Assembly: GCA_963751665.1 (NCBI GenBank)
Contig: CAVVVF010000002.1
Span: forward strand, 17,600-81,599
DNA length: 64,000 bases
Reading direction: 5' to 3'
From: AC-69 sp963751665
Lineage (GTDB): Bacteria > Actinomycetota > UBA4738 > HRBIN12
Each line of letters begins with the position of its first letter. Positions within the stretch are counted from its first letter, which is position 1. Positions 9,185 through 16,896 of the stretch are shown in pieces. The notes beneath the pieces were generated by a model that was given only the letters and a program-made list of their open reading frames with translations, was not told the DNA's origin and searched no databases. Both the position numbers and the translations under genes were made by a program.

Positions 9185-10452
9185 CCCCAGCGGAGAGAGT
9201 CCAGGAGCGCCCGGAACTTTGCCTCGGTTTCGTCGAGCTCTTCCTCGGGAACCGAGTCCGCCACGATGCCAGCGCCCGCGAACAGCCGGGCGGTGGTGCC
9301 GGTGATCTCGGCGCACCGAAGCGCGATGGCCCACTCCCCGTCGCCGTCCGCGTCCATCCACCCCACGGGACCCGCGTAGCACCCTCGGTCGATGGGCTCG
9401 AACTCCGAGAGCGCCTCGCGGGCCTCCTCGCGGGGCGTGCCGCACACGGCGGGCGTGGGATGCAGCCCGGCCACCAGGTCCAGGGCGGTCATCGAGGGGT
9501 CGTGAAGCCGACCCGAGAACGGCGTGGCCAGGTGCCACACGTTCGCCGTGCCGAGCAGCTCGGGCTCCCTGGGGTGGGCCAGGTCGTCGCAGTACCCGCC
9601 GAGCACTCGCGCCACGTCCTCCACCACCACGGCGTGCTCCTCGCGGTCCTTCTCCGAGGATAGGAGCCGCTGTGCGGAGATCTGATCCCGCCTGAAGGCC
9701 CCGAAGCGCGGCGCCGAGCCAGCGAGCGGCGTGGCCCGGACCTCCCGACCGCGACGGAGCACGAGCAGCTCCGGGCTGGCGCCGACCAGGACGCCGCCCG
9801 CCCGCGCGAGCTCGGGCGGAGGCTCGGGCCCGGCGAATGCATAGCAGTCGGGGTCCACCGCTCGAAGCCGCCACAGAAGCTGCTTCGCGTCGAGCTCGCG
9901 TCCCGCATCGACGAGGAGGGTGCGGGCCAGGACGACCTTTCGAAGGCTCCCCGACCGGATGCGCTCGGCGGCCCTCGCGACCGCCTCCGCGTAGTCGTCG
10001 GGCTCGGGGTCGGGGCGGAGCTGGATGTCGTCGAACGCTTCGTGGGGGACGGCCCGGCCCGTCCATCGCTCGCGCTCGGCGTCGAGCGGCGCGAGCCCGT
10101 CCGGGAACACGTCGAGCTCCCACGTCTCGCCCGGCGTGTGACGGGCAACCACGCGTGACGGGATCACCGCGTCCGCCCCGTACCGGTCGTCGAAGGGGAT
10201 CGCAGCGACCGCGACCGGCGGGGGGCCCTCGCCATCGCGACGGATGGCGCGGAGCGCCTCGGTGGTCAGCCGGGCCAGGCGAAGGATCCGCTCGGGGCCG
10301 GCCTTCGCCCGGATCCTGCCGGCCACGCCCATCCCCGAGAGCCCCAGGCCCGACCGCTCGAAGAAGAAGCCCCCCGCTCGGTAGTTCGCCAGCAGGTCGA
10401 ACGCCGGGCCGAGCCTCCTGCTCCGGGCGACGAGCGCCGGCCCCCCCTTCAC
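9181..10452 (-). CDS. menF: isochorismate synthase
   Basis: Magnesium-dependent chorismate-utilising enzyme that makes isochorismate for MenD. 423 residues, uninterrupted. Conserved blocks are LRKVVLARTLLVDAG, GASPELLVLRRG, TPLAGSAPR, LLSSEKDREEHAVVVEDVA, LHPTPAVCGTPREEA, and CYAGPVGWMDADGDGEWAIALR. The GTG start at 10452 follows the menG stop by 8 bases. Isochorismate synthase fits better than salicylate or anthranilate synthase because MenD is encoded next door. Confidence 0.93.
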   Translation of the reverse strand: MKGGPALVARSRRLGPAFDLLANYRAGGFFFERSGLGLSGMGVAGRIRAKAGPERILRLARLTTEALRAIRRDGEGPPPVAVAAIPFDDRYGADAVIPSRVVARHTPGETWELDVFPDGLAPLDAERERWTGRAVPHEAFDDIQLRPDPEPDDYAEAVARAAERIRSGSLRKVVLARTLLVDAGRELDAKQLLWRLRAVDPDCYAFAGPEPPPELARAGGVLVGASPELLVLRRGREVRATPLAGSAPRFGAFRRDQISAQRLLSSEKDREEHAVVVEDVARVLGGYCDDLAHPREPELLGTANVWHLATPFSGRLHDPSMTALDLVAGLHPTPAVCGTPREEAREALSEFEPIDRGCYAGPVGWMDADGDGEWAIALRCAEITGTTARLFAGAGIVADSVPEEELDETEAKFRALLDSLRWG

Positions 10453-10459
10453 TCGCGCT

Positions 10460-11156
10460 TCACCCGCGCGTCCCCGCCAGCACCTGTGCGATCCCCCCCG
10501 AGAGCTGCAGGCGCTGGGCGTCGGGGAACCCGGCATCCCGGAGCGCGGCGAGCATCTCCGGCGCCGGCGGGAGGTAGGCCATCGACTTCGGAAGGTACGC
10601 GTACGCCTCTCGGTCCGACAGCAAGCCACCGATCATCGGCACCACCCGACGGAAGTACACCGCGTGGCCGGCTCGCATCACGGGGCCATCGGGCTGGGAC
10701 GCCTCGAGGAGCGAGATCCGACCGCCGGGCCGGACCACCCGCGCCATCTCCGCGAAGAACGCCCCGCAGGTCCACGACGTTTCGCAGTGCGAACCCACAG
10801 GTGGCACCGTCGATCGATCGATCGGCCAGCGGCAGGCGAAGGACGTCCGCCTGGACGAGCGGCGCGTCTGTGGTGGCCTTGGCCAGCATGCCGAAGGAGA
10901 AGTCGAACCCCAGAGCCCGGTATCCATTGCGCGAGAGCTCTCGGCACAGATCGCCCGTGCCACACGCGAGGTCGGCGACCAGGGCCCCCCCGGGTAGACG
11001 GAGCTCGCGGACGGACCGCCGCCGCCACCCGATGTCCATGCCGAACGTCATCACCCGGTTCACCAGCTCGTAGCGGCCGGCGATGGCGTCGAACATTTCA
11101 CGGACGCGGCGGGCCTTCTCCTCACCCTGCGGCAGGCCCTCGTCGCTCACGGCCAC
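10460..11156 (-). CDS. menG: demethylmenaquinone methyltransferase (one frameshift)
   Basis: SAM-dependent C-methyltransferase for the last menaquinone step (UbiE/MenG). It reads REMFDAIAGRYELVNRVMTF, the SAM loop VADLACGTGDLCREL, GFDFSFGMLAKA, GATCGFALRNVVDL, then after a likely extra G near 10767 FFAEMARVVRPGGRISLLEAS, FRRVVPMIGGLLSDREAYAYLPKS and GGIAQVLAGTRG. All are UbiE/COQ5 signatures. Length is about 232 residues. Its start lies inside the end of the MerR gene (10-base overlap). Confidence 0.93.
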
Positions 11157-11917
11157 GAGCGGCCCATGCGCCGGGACTCCGCACGGGTGGCCTCCACCTC
11201 CGCGGCCTCGCCCACCCGTTCGATGTGGTCCTCGGCCACGCCGAGCAAGACCCGGCGGAAGTGGTTCGCCACGAGGTCGGTGACGGCGGGAAGGAGCGTC
11301 CGGAACGCCTCGACCAGCCGGGCTGCCGCCTCCTCGTCGGAGGCGGCCGTGTCGCGGATGGGCTTTCGCACGTGGTCGTCGAAGAGCTCCACCGCTCGCT
11401 GGGCCAGGCCGAGCATGGCCTCGTGCGTCTGCCGGGCCAGCGAGAGCAGCTCGCCCAGGGGAAGGCCGAACTCGAGGAGCTTCAGTGCGGCGCGGACCGT
11501 CTGTATGTCGGCGGTGGCGTACCGCTCCTCACCGTCGACGGGGTGGGACAGCCGGATGCCCTCCCGCTCCACGGCCTGGATGAGCGATGCCGGGACGCCG
11601 CTCGCCGCGGCGAACTGCTCGAGGGACAGGAGGTCCTCGTCCCTCTCGCCCTCCCCTCGGGCGGCGGCGACGGCCGCCGCAAGGTCCGCATCCGCCCGCC
11701 CCAGGCCTCCCTGCACCACCCGCTTGATCGCGGCGAGCGTCAGGCCCTTTCGTTGCAGGGCCCGGACCTCACGGATCCGCTCCACATGCTCCGACCCGTA
11801 CCACGCCACCCGGCCTTCGCGCCCGGGCGGGGGGAGCAGGCCCATGGACTGGTAGTAGCGGACGGTGTCGACGGAGACTTGGCATGCCGCGGCGACCGCT
11901 TCTACCCGGTACCTCAT
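11147..11917 (-). CDS. MerR family transcriptional regulator of the menG-menF arm
   Basis: 256 residues. The N-terminal MerR winged helix (MRYRVEAVAAACQVSVDTVRYYQSMGLLPPPGR) is followed by a second HTH-like segment (LSLEQFAAASGVPASLIQAVEREGI) and a long helical C-terminal part rich in acidic and arginine residues. No metal-binding cysteine cluster is seen. The ATG is preceded by TAGAGT (11926-11931) ending 8 bases upstream, with TTGGAA 18 bases before that, so the transcript is probably leaderless. It overlaps menG, so it may control quinone synthesis; the ligand is unknown. Confidence 0.85.
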   Translation of the reverse strand: MRYRVEAVAAACQVSVDTVRYYQSMGLLPPPGREGRVAWYGSEHVERIREVRALQRKGLTLAAIKRVVQGGLGRADADLAAAVAAARGEGERDEDLLSLEQFAAASGVPASLIQAVEREGIRLSHPVDGEERYATADIQTVRAALKLLEFGLPLGELLSLARQTHEAMLGLAQRAVELFDDHVRKPIRDTAASDEEAAARLVEAFRTLLPAVTDLVANHFRRVLLGVAEDHIERVGEAAEVEATRAESRRMGRSWP

Positions 11918-11983
11918 GACCGACAACTCTACGAGTGTTTGCTCGAAGCTTCCAAGCTCAGGCCGGCCGTGCCGCCCGGCGGG

Positions 11984-12750
11984 CTACAGGCGCTTGGAGG
12001 AGAAAGACAGGATCGAACAGTCCGACCTGGCAACGACCCAGATCACGATGCGGTCGGCCGGCTGGCCCGCTTCGGGACTCTCCAGGTAGACGCCGACGTA
12101 GGCCGGCCGGCCCTGGAACTTGGCCTGGATCAGCCTGACCACCCGGTCCTGGCCGGTGAGGCCGCCCGGCTTCGCCAGGCAGGCCGCGGCGCCCTCGGCC
12201 TGAGCGGCCGACCCGTCCTTGAGCGACGGGGCGAACAGGGTCGTGTCCGAGCCCGCCCGCAGGGCAGAGGAGTCGGCCAGCCGCTCGAGCTTGGTGGCGT
12301 CGTAGTCGGCGTTCGGCTGGAGCTCCAGGGGGGCGGCGCCGGAAAGCGCCGCCTCCACGCCTGGCGCCCGCGTCGGTGCCGCCGCCACGCCACCGCCCCC
12401 GGCCGACTCCGTCCGGGCCTCCCGGCCCAGGCGGGGCAGGGCCACTGCGACCACCGCGACTAGGGCCGCCGCCGCGGCCAGCCCGGCGGCCCATTGCGTC
12501 CTGCCGCCCCAGGAGGGCGATGGGCTCGCGACGTTCGTTCCTTGCCGGCCTCGGCCATCAATGGGCTCGTCACCCCGAACGGGACGGGCACCTCCGGCAG
12601 CTCGCGGAGCATGGTGACCGCCCGGGTCGCCAGCTCGATCTCGTCCCGGCAGGTGGCGCAGGTCGCCAGGTGCGCGTCGACCTCGGCCCGCTCGTCTGTG
12701 GCGAGCGTGCCGTCGACGTAGCCGGAAAGGTGCTCCTCGGGGTGCGTCAT
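11984..12750 (-). CDS. zinc-finger anti-sigma factor (frameshifted)
   Basis: Membrane-anchored inhibitor of the ECF sigma factor encoded directly upstream. The N-terminal ZAS domain has the zinc motif H27-x3-C31-x2-C34 (DAHLATCATCRDE). After a frame change near 12520 comes a hydrophobic span (AAALVAVVAVALPRL) and an extracytoplasmic domain with PLELQPNADYDATKLERLAD and AYVGVYLESPEAGQ, ending SILSFSSKRL. It occupies the place of RsmA in the mycobacterial sigM operon. The ATG sits where the alternative sigma stop would form ATGA. Confidence 0.85.
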
Positions 12751-13341
12751 CTGGATCTCGCCTCGTCTGACGGTCCCGCCGGCTCCGGACGTTCCCGCTC
12801 CGGACCGCCCTCGGAGGGCCCGGGCGAGCGCCACCCGGCCCCGGTGCAGGCGCGACTTCACCGTGCCCACGGGGATCCCGACGATCGCGGCCACCTCCTC
12901 GTAGGGGAGGTCCTGCACGTCGTGGAGGATCATGACCACCCGGTAGTCCTCCGGGACGGCGAGCAGGGCCCGCTGGACGTCGATCGAGAGGTCGGTGGCG
13001 TCAGCGTGGTCCGGCCACGCCGGCGGCTCGGGCTCGTGATCGTCAACCGTGCTCAGCAGCGGGGTCCGGCTTCGCTTGCGGAGGAGGTCGTAGCAGGTGT
13101 TCACGGTCACCCGGTGCAACCAGGTGGTGAACGCGGCCTCTCCCCGGAACGACGCGAGCTTGCGAAGCGCCATGAGGAACGCGTCCTGGGTGGCGTCGCG
13201 AGCGTCCTCCTCGCGCCCGGTCATCCGCAGGGCCAGGTTGTACACGCGGCGCTCGTGGCGCTCGACGATGATCCCGAACGCGTCGCGATCCCCCTCCACC
13301 GCGCGGCGCACCAGGTCCTCGTCGCGCTCCTCGCTCGGCAT
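12747..13341 (-). CDS. sigM: ECF RNA polymerase sigma factor, SigM position
   Basis: Alternative sigma factor. Region 2 is at about residues 22-90 (YNLALRMTGREEDARDATQDAFL, then FTTWLHRVTVNTCYDLLRK) and region 4 at about 122-176 (ALLAVPEDYRVVMILHDV, LPYEEVAAIVGIPVGTVKSRLHRGR). The ATG overlaps the kinase stop by one base. The displayed frame runs straight on into the anti-sigma gene without a stop; another frame ends ...DEARSR and stops at 12747 in a normal ATGA overlap, so an indel near 12770-12840 is likely. The symbol is given by synteny with mycobacterial sigM, not by regulon evidence. Confidence 0.88.
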
Positions 13342-14795
13342 CAGGCCGGTCCCACCACCCGGAACTCGCCCACCTCCGCGCGGTTGCCGTCGTCGGTGGG
13401 AACTACGGTGGTGATCCACAACAGGACGTACTGCCCGGTCGCGGGCCCGATCGACTCGCGCATGTCGGCGGTGGCGGTGAACATGGCATGGGCGGTCCGG
13501 ACCATGGCGGTCGGGTCGTCCCCCACGACCACCGTGAATCGATATCCCGGATACGGGGTCTGGAGCCGGAAGCCGGTCACGGTCTGTGGGGACCCGAGAT
13601 CGAACAGCATCCCGACGCCGGGCTTGTTCAACTTGCCGTCGAAGTAATTCTCGGACTTCCACGCGGTCAGGGGATCGCCGTCCGCCACGAGGGGCATCCC
13701 CGAGTCGTTCTCGTGGCCGTCGCCCGGCGACGGGTCCATCGGGGCGACCGAGTCGAACCGGATGACCCGAGTGGCGGGCCCGGGACTCTCCTCGGCCGGC
13801 CCGAACCGGATGCCGACCGGCCCGCCCAACTGGAGCTTGCCCAGCCACAGCCCCGCCCCCAGGGCGCTGGCGGCGATCAGCACGACCAGGAGCGGCACGG
13901 CGAACCACGTCCGGAACATCGAGAACCGGGAGGGCGGCGGCGCCGGCGCGACGACCGCGGTCTCCCCCAGCCTCGAGCGGCGCGCCGGCGCCGCCGCCCG
14001 TTCCGTCACCACACCAGCCGCGTCGCGGAGCGCGGCCCCGAACTCGTCGGCGCTGGCGAAGCGGGCCTCCGGCTTCGGTGACAGCGCCTTGCTCACCACG
14101 TCGTCCAACTTGCGCGTCACGTCCGGCCGGTGGTCCCGGGGCGACGTCTCCCCGGCGGCCGGCGCCCGGCCGGTGAGGATCTCGTACAGCAGCGCGCCCG
14201 CCGCCCAGACATCGGTTCGAACGTCGGGCGGTGACCCGGCCACCTCATCGGGGGCGATCGGCGCGGGGTGGAGGATCCTCATCGCCTCGTGAGGTGGCAT
14301 CGACCGCACCACGGCCTCGCCGAACCCCAGATCGCACACACGGATCGACCCGTCCGAGCACTCGATGACGTTCTCCGGCTTGAGGTCGAGATGTAGGACG
14401 CCGGCTTCGTGGGCGGCGGCGAGCGCTTCGAGCGCGCCGCGCACGAGGCCGGCCCCCCGCGCCACGGGGACGTCGCCGTCACCAGCGATGAGCGCCCGGG
14501 CGGTGTCTCCCTCGGCGTACTCGCGGACGACGAACGCGATGCCGTCGTCCCTCCCGGTGTCGAGGAGCCGCGCCAGGCCTCGGTGCGATGCCAGCGCGAC
14601 CATCCGAAGCTCCTGGTCGAGTCGCTCGGCGAACGCCGGGTCGCCGGCCAGCTCCGGGCTGATCAGCTTCACGACCACTCGACGATCCAGGACGGTGTCG
14701 GTGGCGCTCCAGGACATGCCCGTCCCGCTCTTACCGAGCTCCTGCTCCAGGGCGTACCGTCCGGCGAGCACGGTGGGCGGTTGCTCGGTCCTCAC
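13341..14795 (-). CDS. membrane serine/threonine protein kinase-like protein with extracytoplasmic discoidin-like domain
   Basis: 484 residues. A kinase domain (about 12-262) retains K43 (VVVKLI), E62, HLDLKPEN (D137, N142) and DLG (D155, in place of DFG), so the catalytic set looks complete although the glycine loop is irregular. A transmembrane span follows at about 297-318, then a ~165-residue outer domain with DGDPLTAWKSENYFDGKL and FDLGSPQTVTGFRLQTPYPG, resembling F5/8-type carbohydrate-binding modules. The same modules form the C-terminal half of mycobacterial MviN (MurJ), where the kinase part is a pseudokinase; here they are a separate gene. TAGACT (14802-14807) ends 6 bases before the GTG start: leaderless promoter. 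Confidence 0.85.
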   Translation of the reverse strand: MRTEQPPTVLAGRYALEQELGKSGTGMSWSATDTVLDRRVVVKLISPELAGDPAFAERLDQELRMVALASHRGLARLLDTGRDDGIAFVVREYAEGDTARALIAGDGDVPVARGAGLVRGALEALAAAHEAGVLHLDLKPENVIECSDGSIRVCDLGFGEAVVRSMPPHEAMRILHPAPIAPDEVAGSPPDVRTDVWAAGALLYEILTGRAPAAGETSPRDHRPDVTRKLDDVVSKALSPKPEARFASADEFGAALRDAAGVVTERAAAPARRSRLGETAVVAPAPPPSRFSMFRTWFAVPLLVVLIAASALGAGLWLGKLQLGGPVGIRFGPAEESPGPATRVIRFDSVAPMDPSPGDGHENDSGMPLVADGDPLTAWKSENYFDGKLNKPGVGMLFDLGSPQTVTGFRLQTPYPGYRFTVVVGDDPTAMVRTAHAMFTATADMRESIGPATGQYVLLWITTVVPTDDGNRAEVGEFRVVGPA

Positions 14796-14839
14796 CCGCT
14801 GAGTCTACGTCCCTGCCTCCGGCCGACGGCCGATGGCCC

Positions 14840-15250
14840 TCAGACGGTCGACGGGCCCGAGGTATCCGTGATCTTCGCCCTGGTCAGGGACTCGAGGAAG
14901 CCGATCCGGCCGGCGATCAAGGTCGAGGCTGTCTTCACCACGACGATGGTCACCCTGCCGGTCTGCGCTTCGATCGAGAAGCCGTCCTTGGCGGGGATCC
15001 GGGCTCCGGGCGCGTCCTCGTTCACCAGCTCCGCGGCGGCCTGGTAGGCCTGGTTGCGGTCCCCGGTCTGCTTGAAGACGTTGGCCGCTTCCCGCGCCGC
15101 GTCGGATGCGGCCTCCGTGACCTTGTACCTAGTCAGGGCGATCGAACCGGCGTCGAAGGCGGCCACGACGAAGACCGCCAGGAAGACGAGCCACAGGATC
15201 GCGATTTTGCCCACGAGCCCGCGCTCGTCCTTGAGCTCTGCCGTCCTCAT
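14840..15250 (-). CDS. TadE/TadG-like single-span protein
   Basis: 136 residues: a short cytoplasmic segment (MRTAELKDERGLVGKI), one transmembrane helix (AILWLVFLAVFVVAAFDAG) and an outer part with the heptad-like RYKVTEAASDAAREAANVF, the layout of TadE/TadG pilin-like proteins. The ATG overlaps the murJ stop (ATGA), so it is translated with murJ. No other tad genes are present, so pilus assembly is not implied; it may be an accessory to the MurJ-kinase machinery. Family assignment rests on topology and the alanine-rich helix only. Confidence 0.6.
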   Translation of the reverse strand: MRTAELKDERGLVGKIAILWLVFLAVFVVAAFDAGSIALTRYKVTEAASDAAREAANVFKQTGDRNQAYQAAAELVNEDAPGARIPAKDGFSIEAQTGRVTIVVVKTASTLIAGRIGFLESLTRAKITDTSGPSTV

Positions 15251-16896
15251 CTGTGCCACCTCGCTGCGACCTGCCTCCGCACTACATCGACCTCGTCCAC
15301 GCGCAACATGAGGGCCGCCGCCACGAAGGCGAGGATCCCGGCCGCCACCGCCCCCAAGACCTGGGTGGCCTGCCCGCCGAGCGTTTCGGTACCGACCCAT
15401 CCCCCGATCGCCCTCGCCACCGCCCACGCCACCGCCGCGGTGATCCCGCCGGCGAGGAACGTCCGGGACAGCCCGGAGACGATCCGCCTGCCGTCGATCC
15501 CGCCCAGACGGCGCCGGATCATGACCACGAGCGCGATGGAGCCGAAGGTGTAGGCGGTGGCGTGTCCCAGCGCGAGGCCTCTGACCCCCATGCCCAGGGC
15601 CAGGACGAACAGCAGGTCGACCAGGACGTTCAGGCCGACGGCCGCGATGTTGACGAGCGCCGGCGTCCGGGTGTCCTGCATCGAGTAGTACGCCCGCAGC
15701 AGGAGCTGGAACGTGGAGAACGAGAACAGGCCGAGCGAGAAGAACACCAGGATGCCGGCGACGAGGTCGGTGCTCCTCGGGCCGGCCACCCCGTGTTGGA
15801 GCAGGAGGCGCACGATGGGGACGGCGAGCACCAGGTAGCCGAGCGCGGCCGGCACGACGATCACGGCGGTCCACCGGATCCCCCGGGCCAGGAGCTCGCG
15901 GAAGGCCTGCCGATCGCCGTCCACCCATCGTGACGACATGGCCGGGAGGAGCGCGGTGAACACCGAGACGACGAAGATGGCGTGCGGCAGCTGGAACAGC
16001 ATGAACGCGGCCGCGTACGCCGTGTATCCTCCCTTCACCCGAGCCGCGAGGATCAGGACCACCAGGTACCCCAGCTGGTTGGCCACGACGTACACGACCA
16101 CCCACTTGGCCAAGTGGGCGATGCGGACCACGGCCTCGTCTCGCCATCCCCGCCGCCACCGGAACCGGAACCCCAGGCGGCGGAGCGACGGCCACAGCGC
16201 GACGGTCATCGCCACCACGCCGAGGGTCGTGCCGATGGCGAGGACCAGCTTCTGCGGTCCCGTGGCCAGCACGGCCTGCCCGGGGTGGGACATCCCGGTG
16301 AAGGTCAGGAACGTGGCGATGACGATGAGGTTGTTCAGGATGGGCGCGAACATGGGCACGGCGAACCGCCGGTGCGCGTTCAGCAGGCCCGTCGCCACCG
16401 CGCCGATCCCGTAGAACACGATCTGCGGCATGAACCAGCGCAGGAAGAAGGAGGCCAGCTCCTCCACGACCTCTCGCTGTCCCTCCGGCACTCCCACGGT
16501 GTAGAGGCGGATGATCCACGGCGCGAGCACGATGCCCAGGACGCAGATGATCGAGAGGGAGATGGCGGCGATGCTCAGCACCCGCCGGGCCACGTCCCAC
16601 GCCGCGTCGCGTCCCCGGGACTGGAGCCACTGCACGAAGACCGGTACGAAGACCGACGACAGGATCCCTCCGAGCGCCAGCTCGTAGACGATGTTCGGCG
16701 TGATGTTGGCGATGTTGTACGCATCGGCCAGCCGGGTCTCGGCGATCCCCAGGGCGTAGGCCATGGCCGACAGGCGAAGGAACCCGGTCAGTCGAGAGAG
16801 CGCGGTGCCCACCGACATCACCGCGGTGTTGCGAACGAACGCCGCCTGCGAGTCCTCCGGGGGGAGGTCGACGCCTTCGGGCGTGTCCGGCGTCAC
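15247..16896 (-). CDS. murJ: lipid II flippase MurJ (MviN)
   Basis: Polytopic MOP-superfamily transporter that moves lipid II across the membrane. About 549 residues with some 14 hydrophobic helices and family segments SVGTALSRLTGFLR, ADAYNIANITPN, ELALGGILSSVFVPVF, PQIVFYGIGAVATGLLNA, QLPHAIFVVSVFTALLPAMS, and RAYYSMQDTRTPALVN. No kinase domain is fused, unlike mycobacterial MviN. I chose the GTG at 16894-16896 because it forms the GTGA overlap seen throughout this cluster; an ATG at 16929 would overlap the upstream gene by 37 bases. Confidence 0.95.
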   Translation of the reverse strand: MTPDTPEGVDLPPEDSQAAFVRNTAVMSVGTALSRLTGFLRLSAMAYALGIAETRLADAYNIANITPNIVYELALGGILSSVFVPVFVQWLQSRGRDAAWDVARRVLSIAAISLSIICVLGIVLAPWIIRLYTVGVPEGQREVVEELASFFLRWFMPQIVFYGIGAVATGLLNAHRRFAVPMFAPILNNLIVIATFLTFTGMSHPGQAVLATGPQKLVLAIGTTLGVVAMTVALWPSLRRLGFRFRWRRGWRDEAVVRIAHLAKWVVVYVVANQLGYLVVLILAARVKGGYTAYAAAFMLFQLPHAIFVVSVFTALLPAMSSRWVDGDRQAFRELLARGIRWTAVIVVPAALGYLVLAVPIVRLLLQHGVAGPRSTDLVAGILVFFSLGLFSFSTFQLLLRAYYSMQDTRTPALVNIAAVGLNVLVDLLFVLALGMGVRGLALGHATAYTFGSIALVVMIRRRLGGIDGRRIVSGLSRTFLAGGITAAVAWAVARAIGGWVGTETLGGQATQVLGAVAAGILAFVAAALMLRVDEVDVVRRQVAARWHR

